Source: G963677085 sp963677085 (GTDB taxonomy: Bacteria > Planctomycetota > Planctomycetia > Pirellulales > Thermoguttaceae). From it: a stretch of DNA of 64,000 nucleotides. Both the position numbers and the translations under genes were made by a program. Shown one piece after another: positions 1 through 9,169 of this stretch (positions are counted from its first letter, which is position 1; every line of letters begins with the position of its first letter). The DNA is taken from NCBI GenBank assembly GCA_963677085.2, contig CAXXFH010000004.1:3286001-3350000 (forward strand). Direction: 5' to 3'. The notes under the pieces are model-generated. The model saw only the letters and a list, made by a program, of their open reading frames with translations. It was not told the origin of the DNA and made no database searches.

Positions 1-305
1 GTAGCATCCACGTCGACGCCCAATCCCAGGAAGCTCTCCACTTCGGCCACGACGAACGAAGTCGACCCCACTAGCGTATCGTTGGCCTGCTGGCGGAAGA
101 CCCAGGTGCCACTCCCGCTTGGCACTTCTTCGAGGAAACCGTCGGCATCGTCGGGCTGAATAATCTCGAGCGGAGGCTCGAGCCGAAAAGACTCGCCGGT
201 GGGCATTGTCAGTTCACGCAGCGTGAACTTGCCCACGTCGTGTTGTCCGCTCAGTTGAATCTGATTGGTAAAATTCCAGTAGATGGGCACAACGACATCT
301 GCCAT
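1..305 (-). CDS. Unknown protein, 3' end cut by window edge
   Basis: This minus-strand reading frame starts at an ATG at 305 and runs off the left edge of the window, so only about 101 residues are visible. The protein begins MADVVVPIYWNFTNQIQLSG and shows no signal peptide or membrane segment. An AGGAA ribosome-binding site precedes the ATG, and the gap from the preceding gene is only 38 nt, so it is probably the fourth gene of the operon. I do not recognise the family. Its position after two predicted peptidases suggests a role in the same process, but that is inference. Confidence 0.75.
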   Translation of the reverse strand, partial: MADVVVPIYWNFTNQIQLSGQHDVGKFTLRELTMPTGESFRLEPPLEIIQPDDADGFLEEVPSGSGTWVFRQQANDTLVGSTSFVVAEVESFLGLGVDVDA

Positions 306-343
306 GGGTCGTTCCTAACGTGTTGTCGTGCTTGAAATGTCAC

Positions 344-3300
344 TTAGTCGTGGTCTTCCGGCGTATCCTTCAACAGGTCCACGAACGGCGTTTCGGAAAG
401 GTGTGACGTGGTGCGAAACCAGTCGCGCCGGGTGCGCGTTGACTTCCTGAACTTTGCACTCACTTCCGCAACCGACTTGTTGGCCATCGCCTCCAGCAAC
501 TGGGGCTCGCTCGTTCCCGACAGGGCGGAATTCGCCACGCTGTCGTAGATGTCCGGACCTCCGTCTGGCCCATGTTGGTTGACCAGGTCGATAGCAAACG
601 TCACGCCGCGTTCCGACTTGATTCGGGGCATACGGGCAGTGACCAGTTTGTACAGATCGACGCGGAAGTGTGTGATCGCCGTGTCGATCTGCAAAGACTG
701 GAATCTCGCTTCCCTGGCAGCCCTGCAGAATGCCTTCTTCCAGACGTCGTCTGTCAATTCGAATTTCGGATCCGTCGACGTTCCGTCCGGTTTTGTCCCG
801 CCGTCAGGCTTCTTCGTGTGCGCCAGCATACCGGTTGCCAACGTCTTGCCCCGGAAAACCGATTCGAACAAAACCGGCTGTTTATCAGCGAAGACCGTGA
901 GTAGCTCTTGGAGCCGTTCCTGGCGCTGTGCCCAGTGGATGAGGCCGTACGACAATCCCTGGTCGTCCTCGTTGGGATTCATGAATCCAAATTCCCCCCG
1001 GCACTCGAACAGTCCCACTAGTTCCAGGATCTTATGCCAGGCGTCCCACTTGCGCCCCAATCCGAGCGTTGCGTAGACTCGACCGAAAACTGGTGTGGGC
1101 ATCGGTTCTTCGATCAAGCGTTTGAGGACCACGCGGTCAACGACCGGGTTCTTCGGATCGCACTTGATCTTATGACTTTGACAGAATTTGCGGATGTACC
1201 TCTGTGTCAGGGGCCCGTATCTTCCGAAAGTTCCCTGTCGCTGGTTTGGAAGATCCGATGCGCCGTGACCGCGGAGCAACGTTTGGAGGGCGCCGACGGC
1301 CTCTCGGTCGGCGTCGGCAAAACCGATCGTCGCTTCACCGCCCACGGCTTCGCCGAAGTAGATCTTGTCGATACGTTCGATGCCGCTCCGGCGCCGTCGG
1401 GGCGTCCCGATCTCCACCGAGTCGGGCACCGGGCGAATGTTGGCCTGGTTCAGAGCTTGTTCATACGTGTGATCGGGAATCGGCCATTGGATGCAGAACG
1501 GCCACCCGTAATTCGGCCAGGCCAGGAAGCTCGCCGGAACGCCGCGCGCGGAGCATGTTTCGTTCGCCCGATACACGTTGAAGTCGGGAGGCAACGTATA
1601 CTTGTTATTGAATTCTTCGATGATCGTATTTCCGAATGGCGGAAAGACGACCGCCACGGATCCCGGGACGGTTCCCGGGATGTCCGGGGCGCCTACGCGG
1701 CGCGCGATCTTGTCTTTCGGGATGTACAGTCCGACGAACCCCCAGTTGTCCGGTGTCTCCTCGCCCTTCGGTAACCGATAAAGCGAGGTAAACTCGCTGT
1801 CATCATCACCGCTGTGACGCGGGCCATATACGAACAAGGTGTCGTTTGTCCGATTCACACACCGGCCGTGACCGGACGGAATGGGCGGTTCATGTTCCAG
1901 CAATTCGGTACTGTGGTCTTTGAGTTCGGCCAGCGGAATGTCCGGGACGGTCCAATTGTGTGCGTTGCCCGGTTGGAAAACCGCCGCTTCGGAAGGCAGC
2001 ACGTAGGTGTCTCCGTCCTGATAAGCGTTGACCACGCTGAAGTTACGGTATTTCACCGCAACCTCGCCCTCAAAAAGCGGCGTATCCGGTGTCACGGCCT
2101 TCATGTCGTTGGGAACGAAAATGCCGTCGCAATCCCAGTACCGAGGCGTCATTCGCCCCTGGGTCAGCCAATACAACTTGTTTGGCATCGTGGGATCGCC
2201 CACGTCTTTGGGACCGTACACTCCCAGTGGCCCGTCCGTGAAGTTGATGCAACGCCCGAAGGTAACAGATTGTGCTAGCTCGACATCAGGGACTTCCGGT
2301 AGCGATGCAATCTCCGGCCCATCGTGAGCCCAGGCGGGTACGAACCAATCGGGCGAGCCACCGGGCTCGAAAATACCGCGTTGCTCGATGGGAAGCGCGT
2401 ACTCGTCTGCACCACGAGCCGACACTTCGAATCGCATTCCGGCGCCGTAGCGTACAGCCACCGGTCCAGCATGATCCGCAAACAGAAAATCAATGTATTT
2501 CCATTGGGCGGCCGTTCGGCCTGCGGGTACCAGGACACCCTCGTAAGAGTGCCCCTTAGGCGTCTGTCGATGGGGCGGCAGTCTGTATAGCGAGAATTCA
2601 CCCGGGTTCGGATCGCTGCTGCGACGCGGCCCGTAGACGGCAAGGGAGTCGTCGGTGTGGTTGACGCACTGCCCGAACACCTCGAGAAGGACGATATCTT
2701 CACGGGCGGGTGCGTTGATCTCGATGTGGGCGTGGTCATAGTGTTTTGCCTGGAACTTGCACAACTTTTCTTTGATCAACACGTCGTCGTTGAGGTACGC
2801 GAGCTTAAACAAGGGCTGGGCGTGGAATGCCCGCAACATCGCCCGCATCGCATTGCGGTCGTACTTGGTTGCCGGTACGTTCGTCTTCGTCTCCCCCGGC
2901 GCGGTTCCATCCGTCCTCGGCAAACGAAGGTCGGCCGACATGCCGCTTTGGTGGCCCTTGTGCTCCACCTTTCCCTTCGTGCCGACCGCCAGCCCCCCCT
3001 TCTTGAGGCTTGCATCGTTCACGGTGATCGGGGCCGCTTTGTGTGTCTTCAGGTAGTTTTTCAGGTAGTGCGCGCCGGCGTCCTCAATCGTCTGCGCCAA
3101 CCACGACGTGCCGTAGTCAAAGATGTCCCAGATCGCGGTGGCCACCTCAAAGTTGACGTATCCGGCGTCCTCCGAACCCGGCGGCAGCTCTTGCCACCGC
3201 GGAGCGTTTCTCGCATTCAACCAATCGATCGTGTCGCCTTCCTTGTCGACCCGGCCATCGTTTTTGGGAAACGTCAACTTCTCCAGTCCGTTCTTGGCAG

Positions 3301-3463
3301 CTTGAAATAGTCTAATGGCGTGTACGGTCTCCTCGTCTTCACCGGTCGGAGCAGCAGGAACCGGGAAGCCGAGATCCTTAAGCCGACGGACGACAATCTC
3401 GACGTCGCTTGGATTGTTCACGGCCTGCGCACCAACTGACGCTTCTATCGATATTCTGTACAT
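344..3463 (-). CDS. Large peptidoglycan-hydrolase-like protein with two peptidoglycan-binding-type regions
   Basis: The 1,039-residue product is modular. Residues about 20-60 and about 725-790 look like peptidoglycan-binding domains (VRRLKDLGF...AIRLFQ and ALQTLLRGHG...RYIRKFC). Residues 165-250 resemble an M15/MepA-type metallopeptidase, with H168, H171, D178 and an HAHIE motif around H246 as likely zinc ligands. Three copies of a roughly 70-residue unit follow, each with a C-V/I-N-x-T/D...VYGPR signature. The C-terminal 230 residues contain an FECRGEFGF...GLSYGLIHWAQ segment reminiscent of muramidase or chitosanase folds. There is no obvious signal peptide. The gene lies 49 nt downstream of the NlpC/P60-like gene in the same operon. 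The role in wall cleavage is inferred from motifs; the repeat unit is unrecognised. Confidence 0.75.
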   Translation of the reverse strand: MYRISIEASVGAQAVNNPSDVEIVVRRLKDLGFPVPAAPTGEDEETVHAIRLFQAAKNGLEKLTFPKNDGRVDKEGDTIDWLNARNAPRWQELPPGSEDAGYVNFEVATAIWDIFDYGTSWLAQTIEDAGAHYLKNYLKTHKAAPITVNDASLKKGGLAVGTKGKVEHKGHQSGMSADLRLPRTDGTAPGETKTNVPATKYDRNAMRAMLRAFHAQPLFKLAYLNDDVLIKEKLCKFQAKHYDHAHIEINAPAREDIVLLEVFGQCVNHTDDSLAVYGPRRSSDPNPGEFSLYRLPPHRQTPKGHSYEGVLVPAGRTAAQWKYIDFLFADHAGPVAVRYGAGMRFEVSARGADEYALPIEQRGIFEPGGSPDWFVPAWAHDGPEIASLPEVPDVELAQSVTFGRCINFTDGPLGVYGPKDVGDPTMPNKLYWLTQGRMTPRYWDCDGIFVPNDMKAVTPDTPLFEGEVAVKYRNFSVVNAYQDGDTYVLPSEAAVFQPGNAHNWTVPDIPLAELKDHSTELLEHEPPIPSGHGRCVNRTNDTLFVYGPRHSGDDDSEFTSLYRLPKGEETPDNWGFVGLYIPKDKIARRVGAPDIPGTVPGSVAVVFPPFGNTIIEEFNNKYTLPPDFNVYRANETCSARGVPASFLAWPNYGWPFCIQWPIPDHTYEQALNQANIRPVPDSVEIGTPRRRRSGIERIDKIYFGEAVGGEATIGFADADREAVGALQTLLRGHGASDLPNQRQGTFGRYGPLTQRYIRKFCQSHKIKCDPKNPVVDRVVLKRLIEEPMPTPVFGRVYATLGLGRKWDAWHKILELVGLFECRGEFGFMNPNEDDQGLSYGLIHWAQRQERLQELLTVFADKQPVLFESVFRGKTLATGMLAHTKKPDGGTKPDGTSTDPKFELTDDVWKKAFCRAAREARFQSLQIDTAITHFRVDLYKLVTARMPRIKSERGVTFAIDLVNQHGPDGGPDIYDSVANSALSGTSEPQLLEAMANKSVAEVSAKFRKSTRTRRDWFRTTSHLSETPFVDLLKDTPEDHD

Positions 3464-3512
3464 GGCTCTGACTCTCGGTTAACGCTCGGCTTACGGTTGC
3501 CCATTTCGTGTC

Positions 3513-4613
3513 TCAGGCGAGGTCCTCGATGTTTCTCCATTTCCATTCTCGGCCTCCCTTGAATTGGCTTGTATCTCCGAACAGGCCTGGAAGCGCCGTG
3601 TAAGCATACGTGCCGCGCGTCGGGGAGCCACTTCCGGTGTGGCCTTCGGCAACTTCAACTTCCTGGCCACTGGCGTCGTTGGTGAGCACGACCATTGTGT
3701 GGCCCGTGAAATCAGGATTCCCAGATAGTTGGTAAAGAATAAGGTCGCCGGGGACGAGGGCCGAAAGGTCCTTTGGGACGGTCACCTTGTCCTGGTCGAA
3801 CAAACTGATGGCTCCCATCTTGATCTTGATCGTTCGGATGTACTCGTCGACACTAGCATAGTCGCGTCGCTTAATCCGGATGTAGGCTCCCGTGTCAGAG
3901 TCGTACACTTCCAAAGACAAACGGACGTTGTTGTCTTCGCAGCATTGTGCGAGCGACGCGAGCGCCAGGTCCGCACAGTCAATCGCCGCGCCACCAATGG
4001 CAGCTTCCGCCTTCTGTGCAATGCAGGCGAGGATCACGTCATGGACCCCTAATTCCTTTCGCTCTCCCATCACAGCGCTCCTTTCTGTAACGTTTGGAGT
4101 AGTGTTGCTTTTTGTGCTGGTTACCTTCTCCGCTGGGTATTGCCCAGTAGCCGCGCCGGAATCCGCAAGGTTTACGACTGCCGTTGGTGCGAAGAGCCCA
4201 ACCATCCAACTGTAGAGTCCTACGAACACAGCCCCAACAGGTTGACTGTAGGGAAGGCCGGCAACATCCTGCAGCGATCTGAACGGTCCCCCTAACACGT
4301 AAGCCCAAAGAGGAAACGCTACGGAGGATATGACCAAGTGGTACCACTGCTGCCCAGTCGGCTTTCCAATCTTCCAGAGATACAACGGAGTCGAGGCCCA
4401 TCCGACAACGAACACGATGAAACCGAGGATAAGGCTCGTTGTCGTAGGTTTAGCGGTCGGTGCAACCGCTTCAACAAGCGCAATAACAGCGATGTACCCG
4501 GCAACTATCTCGCCAGGTATGTACTTGGCTACGCGAGTCACGTAATCTTCGCCAGACTCCCCAGCCGCGTACGCTATTCCGCGCGACGGCCGCTCCTTCA
4601 CAAGTCTCGCCAT
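3513..4613 (-). CDS. Membrane-tethered NlpC/P60- or CHAP-like cysteine peptidase
   Basis: The N-terminal third carries several hydrophobic segments, and the C-terminal half looks like a papain-like amidase: a cysteine in the motif AIDCADLALASL, then VPGDLILYQL and a histidine in GHTMVVL. That Cys...His order and the PGDLI strand are typical of NlpC/P60 and CHAP hydrolases. The ATG at 4613 is chosen because a GGAG box lies 9 nt upstream. A TTG at 4640 would add nine residues and overlap the stop codon of the upstream gene, so translational coupling is also possible. The expected topology is membrane anchoring with one soluble enzyme domain. Cell-wall or protein amide cleavage is inferred, not shown. 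Confidence 0.7.
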   Translation of the reverse strand: MARLVKERPSRGIAYAAGESGEDYVTRVAKYIPGEIVAGYIAVIALVEAVAPTAKPTTTSLILGFIVFVVGWASTPLYLWKIGKPTGQQWYHLVISSVAFPLWAYVLGGPFRSLQDVAGLPYSQPVGAVFVGLYSWMVGLFAPTAVVNLADSGAATGQYPAEKVTSTKSNTTPNVTERSAVMGERKELGVHDVILACIAQKAEAAIGGAAIDCADLALASLAQCCEDNNVRLSLEVYDSDTGAYIRIKRRDYASVDEYIRTIKIKMGAISLFDQDKVTVPKDLSALVPGDLILYQLSGNPDFTGHTMVVLTNDASGQEVEVAEGHTGSGSPTRGTYAYTALPGLFGDTSQFKGGREWKWRNIEDLA

Positions 4614-4636
4614 TTCCTGCTCCTTCGTTAGTCTGT

Positions 4637-5965
4637 TCAAGTCAAACCAAGATGGGGAAACTGGGACTGAGCTTCCCTCAGGAGATAATCAGCGAAGCAA
4701 GCGACAGTCCGATGTCCGAGTACACCAATCACAATGCCGTTCCAGCGACGCGAGCAGCCGTCGAAGTCGATGATCCATGCGCCGGAATCACCTCCCTGAC
4801 CGATAGGGCGTAAGTCGCCATTCAAACCCATCACCCCGAACACGCCACCGAAGCAACGCTCGCCGCCAAAACCCGTGCCAAAGTCCGGTACCCAGATCCT
4901 TTTCCAGATCCCTACGCCGGCAATCTGCGCTCTGACGAAACCGCTCTCCTTACCGTTGATTTGAACTAGGTTGTACGGCTCCATGTGTTTCACAGAACGA
5001 AGTTCCTCGGCTGCGGGTTGGCTCAAATCCGAAGCATCGGCCCATGTTGGATCAATCTCTACAAGGGCCGCATCAAGACGGCCAGCCTGCGGCGCACTCT
5101 CGAAATTGCACGGGCCACTCTCTTGACGCAGTTGGGCAATCGAATGCCAGCGGGTCTGGCCAATGCTTCTGACTGCGCGGCCTTCGTACGGGCCAGGGCA
5201 GAAAACCTGCGTGCCGTCTACTCCCAAAACGTGGGCACACCCCACTCCGAACAGCTTTCCTGTGGTTCGATCGCGGAGAGCCCCTGTCATGGTCCCCGCA
5301 GTAGCAGGATCCACGCGGCCAACGCTTACGGCCGGCAAGTTCGGGGAAAGATCAGCAGCATCGCTCCATGGCCAATGGATCAAGCAGCGAATAGAGGCGG
5401 CAACCGCAGGAGGAGCGATCTCGTAGATGATCGGATAACCTTCGTAGAACTGCGGCCATTCGGGTTCGTTTGTGAGGAGTGAATGAGTTCCGCCCGCCCC
5501 TAAGACCGATCGTTGGTCGAGGAACACGCGTATCAGAAGAGGTTCTGGTGATTCGTTGTCGTAACGTCCGTAGCCAGATCGATCGCAATACTCGCCCCAA
5601 TCGTCCGGCCGATAGTCAAGGTCCCATTTCGGCGGATCATGCCTCGACAACCAACAACGGAATGGATCACTGAACAGTGTGTTCGGTCGCCCGGCTACTC
5701 GCGCGAGGAATGACTCCAGCCAATATCTGTCAACTTCGAGCGACGCGCCGTGTACGAAGTCGTGACCGACGGCTGAATGCAAGGTTTCCTGGAGCCCCGG
5801 CCTAATCTCCTCGGCTATAGCCACCATCTCGTACAGCACGGCCTGCCTCCCAACCGGGTACAAGGGTACTCGCCCAAGGCAACGTCCAGACTTCCGGTTC
5901 GGTCCGCTGAAGCCATCGGCGTTGCCAAGTCGAGTCATAATGAGCGATGCTAGCACCGTTGGCAA
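4637..5965 (-). CDS. Trypsin-like serine protease
   Basis: The second half carries a chymotrypsin-fold triad: His in VGCAHVLG (about residue 245), Asp in GRLDAALVEI (about 298) and Ser in GQGGDSGAWI (about 394). The first 190 residues are unfamiliar and may be a recognition or propeptide region. No secretion signal is evident, so the enzyme may act in the cytoplasm or be exported by another route. Start is uncertain: TTG at 5965, GTG at 5956 (a GGGGTGA stretch sits nine bases upstream) and ATG at 5938 are all in frame. It is the first gene of the run continuing into the NlpC/P60-like gene, whose start region it overlaps or abuts. Confidence 0.75.
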   Translation of the reverse strand: MPTVLASLIMTRLGNADGFSGPNRKSGRCLGRVPLYPVGRQAVLYEMVAIAEEIRPGLQETLHSAVGHDFVHGASLEVDRYWLESFLARVAGRPNTLFSDPFRCWLSRHDPPKWDLDYRPDDWGEYCDRSGYGRYDNESPEPLLIRVFLDQRSVLGAGGTHSLLTNEPEWPQFYEGYPIIYEIAPPAVAASIRCLIHWPWSDAADLSPNLPAVSVGRVDPATAGTMTGALRDRTTGKLFGVGCAHVLGVDGTQVFCPGPYEGRAVRSIGQTRWHSIAQLRQESGPCNFESAPQAGRLDAALVEIDPTWADASDLSQPAAEELRSVKHMEPYNLVQINGKESGFVRAQIAGVGIWKRIWVPDFGTGFGGERCFGGVFGVMGLNGDLRPIGQGGDSGAWIIDFDGCSRRWNGIVIGVLGHRTVACFADYLLREAQSQFPHLGLT

Positions 5966-6734
5966 TCACCCCAGAAATGGGGGTATGTCACACAAGAAGC
6001 TTGCGGTGCGAGGGCCGCGTCTTCACGCCAAGCACACATCCAAAGTGTCGATCGCGGCTTTGCAGCCAACTGAACGGGAATGCCCAGGTTCCTAGACTCT
6101 CTCAATGAACATAGATAGCATGCAGACCTCGGCGAATCGCTAGCCAAAACGAGGATTGTCCCCAGTTGTGCCCCAGGCAACTCGGCGCGGTTAGCAGCAA
6201 CGTCATCCTACGTATTCTTCCAGTGATGTACGCGTGCCCATCATCGGTGGCCTTCGGTCACAGCTGAGATCCTCAGCCACCCGCGCCGGAATCGGCTGCC
6301 ATGGTGCTGGTGTCCGCTTACGGACGAACGACATCGACGTCGCCGACGCTTTCAAGAGTGGTACGGTTGGTCTCGTCGCGTCAAGGGGGCTGACGAGTTC
6401 CGGCCAGCTGAGACGTGTCGTCGTCAATTGTTGATCATGAAGGTGGCTTTCATGAAATGGCCGTTGTTGCGTCAACGGGCGCCCACATGTGTGCCAATCT
6501 ACCCGTCACGCAGAGGGTGTTGGCGGCGGCCGGGGGTTGAGCCAATTCGCCGGCCGGGAGGCGGGGTGGCCGGCGGTGGTCGGTGGCGGCTGGCCGGCGA
6601 GAAAGTGGCGGCCAGGGGTGGGGGTGAGTAGTCTGGAGGGGAGGGAGGCCGAGGGATAAGGCTTTGGGGATGAAGTGTCTCGGAGAGGAATGAGACTCCT
6701 CCCCGAGACTTGACCTGCGGGAGTTGACGCTCCC
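5966..6734. other. Gene-poor stretch upstream of the protease operon
   Basis: No convincing gene is visible in this 770-base stretch. Short open frames on both strands lack ribosome-binding sites and family motifs. Near 6,680-6,712 there is a long inverted repeat (GTCTCGG...CCGAGAC) just ahead of the zinc-ribbon gene, which may belong to the end of the mobile element there. Confidence 0.5.
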
Positions 6735-7223
6735 TTGGGTCTTCTTGAGCATGATCGACGATCTTGTCGAAGGCAAGCCTCCTGCCGGGGGCCGAGGCCG
6801 CGTCGCTGTCTTTTGAAGGGCTGCGAGCGGTCCTTTGTGCCTTGCTGTCCGCAGGCGCGGTATTGTGGGCCGGCGTGCCAGCAGGCGGCCAAACGGTGGC
6901 GGTCTTGGCGTGCCGGCCGGACCTGGCGGAAGACGGACGGTGGCCGGCGGTGTCGTCGCCGGCAGAGCTGCCGGTATCGCCAACGGGTTCGCGAGCGACG
7001 GCAGGCGGAAGAAGTTGCCGAGGCGTCCGTCCAGCCGGCGCGCGAGGGCCAGCGCCCAGCGGAGACTCTGGAAGAATCTCCCTGTGCTCGTCCGGGCTGC
7101 TACGAGTTGTTTGTTCCCACGCGGCGCTCGCCGCATCAGCGGTTCTGTTCATGCTTGTGCCGTCAGGCTTTGCGTCGAGTGCTCGATCGCGAGGCGCGTT
7201 GGGGTCGGCGACGGAAACGATGA
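6735..7223 (+). CDS. Double zinc-ribbon, arginine-rich protein of a mobile element
   Basis: The frame encodes two Cys-rich modules, GCERSFVPCCPQARYCGPAC and PGCYELFVPTRRSPHQRFC, each followed by a basic helix-like stretch (AAKRWRSWRAGRTWRKT and RQALRRVLDREARWGRR). The spacing fits two zinc ribbons with nucleic-acid-binding tails. The start used is a TTG, and the true start could be further in. As I recall, such proteins occur next to ParB-like, AAA and DDE-transposase genes in planctomycete mobile elements; here only the ParB-like neighbour remains. Function is unknown. Confidence 0.55.
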   Translation: MGLLEHDRRSCRRQASCRGPRPRRCLLKGCERSFVPCCPQARYCGPACQQAAKRWRSWRAGRTWRKTDGGRRCRRRQSCRYRQRVRERRQAEEVAEASVQPAREGQRPAETLEESPCARPGCYELFVPTRRSPHQRFCSCLCRQALRRVLDREARWGRRRKR

Positions 7224-7386
7224 TCGCAAGGTCGCCGGCGCATTCCGCCCTGGCGCACGAAAGTACGTCGCCGCGTATTGTAGGCCCCTGGCGTGCGGGC
7301 CTATCGTTGTCGCGCTGCGATGATGATCGCGGCGGTGATTGCTTGCGAACAAGTGGCGCGAAGGTCCCAGAAAGCCGGTGGGGGTG

Positions 7387-7905
7387 ATGATGGACTGGGC
7401 CGAGGGCGAGATCCGCTGGATCGCGGTGGAAATGATTGGCGAGCGTTACCGGCGGTATCGCTTGCCGGACGCGGCGGCGGAGGCGGCGATGGCGGGCTCG
7501 CTGGCCCGCTATGGCCAGATCTCGCCGCTGGCGGTCTGCCTGCGGGAGGAACGGCCGGAGGTGTTGGACGGTTTCAAGCGGGTGGGGGCGGTCAGGCTCC
7601 TTTCGGGAATATCGTCGCTCGAGGCCCGACTTGTAGAAGTGGACGAGGCAACAGCAAAGGCGATGATCCTGGGGCTGAACGGGATCGGCGGCCGGATGAA
7701 AGAGCTGGAAGAGGCCTGGGTCGTGCAGGCTTTGGTGCGTGAGGACGGGCTTTCGCAGCTTCAGGTGGCGGAGTTGCTGGGGCGACACAAAAGCTGGGTC
7801 TGTCGTCGGCTGGCACTCTTGGAGCGGCTCTCCGAGGAATGCCGGGAGGATCTCCGTGTGGGACTGTTGTCGCCGACGATGGCGCGGCAGTTGACGCGGT
7901 TGAGC
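7387..7905 (+). pseudogene. Truncated ParB-like nuclease-domain protein
   Basis: From an ATG at 7387 the frame encodes a ParB-like N-terminal domain (RYGQISPLAVCLREERPEVLDGFKRVGAVRLL) followed by a helix-turn-helix region (LSQLQVAELLGRHKSWVCRRLALLERL). Recognisable sequence ends near ARQLTRL at about 7905. After that the frame stays open into arginine-rich junk that runs over the first tRNA of the array. The C-terminal part is therefore lost, making this a remnant, probably of the same element as the zinc-ribbon gene. Confidence 0.6.
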
Positions 7906-8135
7906 GTCTGCTGCCGCCGCGCCGAAAAGGCCGGCCGGAGCGGTATCCACGCACTACAAGGCCTTCGGCCGTGCTGCCGCCGTCACGGCGAGACGCTTCG
8001 GCCGCTTCGTCCCGGCTTCCGGCCGCAGCCGGTTACCGGCAGTCCACTGCCTCGACGTTCCCATCCATGCCGACGGCCGACCGCACGAACGTCCGCCACC
8101 TTCGGGCCACCATCGGAGCAGGTTACGAGCCTGCG

Positions 8136-8207
8136 GTGTTGGTACGGGAGTCGAACCCGTGACAGCCAGATCCTTGGTCTGGTGCTCTACCCACTGAGCT
8201 AACCCCA
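8136..8207 (-). tRNA. Degenerate tRNA at the 3' end of the array (anticodon possibly AAG)
   Basis: The D arm (GCTC...GAGC), anticodon stem (CCAGA/TCTGG) and T arm (ACGGG TTCGACT CCCGT) are intact. Only four of seven acceptor pairs form. The loop reads CCAAGGA, giving C33 and an AAG triplet, but the short variable loop is unlike bacterial tRNA-Leu. This is probably a decayed gene; identity is left open. Confidence 0.4.
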
Positions 8208-8318
8208 CGTGACACGGCCCTCGGTCAGAACCCATGGACGGAACACACGCCGCCGACCGCCTCGCAAGAGGACGGGACACCGTGCGCCGTTGGCCTGGCC
8301 GCATCGTTGCTTCCCAAA

Positions 8319-8389
8319 AGACGCCGGCGGGAGTCGAACCCGCTTGGACCGGGTTGCAGCCGGTTGCCGTGCCGTCTGGCTCCAACGTC
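8319..8389 (-). tRNA. tRNA-Cys(GCA)
   Basis: The acceptor pairs GACGTTG with CGGCGTC, and the loop CTGCAAC in a perfect ACCGG/CCGGT stem gives anticodon GCA. The discriminator is U73, as expected for cysteine. CCA is not encoded. Confidence 0.93.
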
Positions 8390-8456
8390 AGGCTGCCCGC
8401 CATGGGTGGGTGTTTGTTTCGTCACTGCCTAAAAGTAGTCGTCGCGGTTGGTGCCG

Positions 8457-8624
8457 TCAAAAGCGGCCTGACGTCAGGCAGCACCTCTTAAACCGTTTGC
8501 CGCTGCCGCACGGGCAGAGATCATTGCGACCGAGATTCTCTTCGAGCAGCTTGTCACCGTGAACGACGCGTACACCGCGACCGACGTGCGATTCTGATGG
8601 GAATCCCTTGCGTCGCTTGCTCAT
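8457..8624 (-). CDS. Small SEC-C motif protein inside the tRNA array
   Basis: A 55-residue basic protein (from ATG 8624; an in-frame start at 8648 would add eight residues) ending in the SEC-C zinc motif NDLCPCGSGKRFKRCC. SEC-C motifs bind zinc and are best known from the C-terminus of SecA and from many small accessory proteins. It sits between tRNA-Cys and tRNA-Arg genes on the same strand as the tRNAs. The basic N-terminus could bind nucleic acid, but its role here is unknown. Confidence 0.65.
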   Translation of the reverse strand: MSKRRKGFPSESHVGRGVRVVHGDKLLEENLGRNDLCPCGSGKRFKRCCLTSGRF

Positions 8625-8715
8625 CTTCTCGAAAAAACATCTCGTCATTGAAATTGCGGTTGGCTATGGGGCACCTCCTTTCCAAATGAACCTACGGACA
8701 TCGCCAGAACCTCAG

Positions 8716-8788
8716 CGTCCTCGCCAGGAGTCGAACCTGGTCTTCGACCTTCGCAGGGTCGCGTGCAAATCCCCCACACTCCGAGGAC
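8716..8788 (-). tRNA. tRNA-Arg(GCG)
   Basis: The acceptor GTCCTCG/CGAGGAC pairs perfectly, and the loop CTGCGAA gives anticodon GCG with U33. G73 is present. Bacteria normally read CGC with an A34 (inosine) tRNA, so a GCG anticodon is uncommon. Confidence 0.9.
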
Positions 8789-8801
8789 GTTCGGTAATCA
8801 G

Positions 8802-8873
8802 TGCCCCGCCGAGGAATTGAACCCCGTCTTGCAGTTCCGAAGACTGCCGTGCTGTCCGGCACACTCGCAGGGC
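8802..8873 (-). tRNA. tRNA-Arg(TCG)
   Basis: The acceptor GCCCTGC/GCGGGGC forms with one G-U pair. The loop CTTCGGA in a GCAGT/ACTGC stem gives anticodon TCG, and the T arm is CGGGG TTCAATT CCTCG. A73. Confidence 0.9.
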
Positions 8874-8885
8874 ATCTCAATCAAG

Positions 8886-8957
8886 TATCCCGACCAGGAC
8901 TCGAACCTGGACCTGGAGCTTCGGAGGCTCCGATGCGATCCGCTACACCATCGGGAC
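8886..8957 (-). tRNA. tRNA-Arg(CCG)
   Basis: The acceptor GTCCCGA/TCGGGAT forms with a G1-U72 pair. The loop CTCCGAA in a GGAGC/GCTCC stem gives anticodon CCG. This is the third consecutive arginine tRNA of the array. Confidence 0.92.
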
Positions 8958-8968
8958 GTACAAGCGAG

Positions 8969-9040
8969 AGCCGACGACTGGACTTGCACCAGCATCAAGC
9001 GGTTTACAGGACCGCTGCCTAGCTATTCGGCCACGTCGGC
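8969..9040 (-). tRNA. tRNA-Thr(TGT), C33
   Basis: The acceptor GCCGACG/CGTCGGC pairs perfectly and the anticodon stem is GCGGT/ACCGC. The loop CCTGTAA reads TGT at 34-36 with C, not U, at position 33. The T loop is TGCAAGT, also a slight departure from consensus. Confidence 0.82.
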
Positions 9041-9043
9041 AAG

Positions 9044-9113
9044 CACGAGCGCGAGGAGTTGAACCCCGTGCGGCAGGGTTGGAATCTGCCTGCTCTCCCG
9101 GGAGCACGCTCGT
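9044..9113 (-). tRNA. tRNA-Trp(CCA)
   Basis: The acceptor ACGAGCG/CGCTCGT pairs perfectly with G73, as expected for tryptophan. The loop TTCCAAC gives anticodon CCA; the 31-39 pair is an A-C mismatch. Confidence 0.88.
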
Positions 9114-9169
9114 GTTTCGGCGCTGGCGTCCCGTTCCGCCGGCATGTGGGACTGTCGTTTGCGCCGTCC

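Noticed and set aside
6203..6475. A 90-codon minus-strand frame upstream of the protease operon
   Set aside because: No ribosome-binding site or motif, and an unusual composition; not supported as a gene.
6499..7950. A 483-codon open frame on the minus strand
   Set aside because: It is the complement of the zinc-ribbon and ParB-like genes, is extremely rich in Pro, Arg and Thr, and has no motif. It is open only because of high GC.
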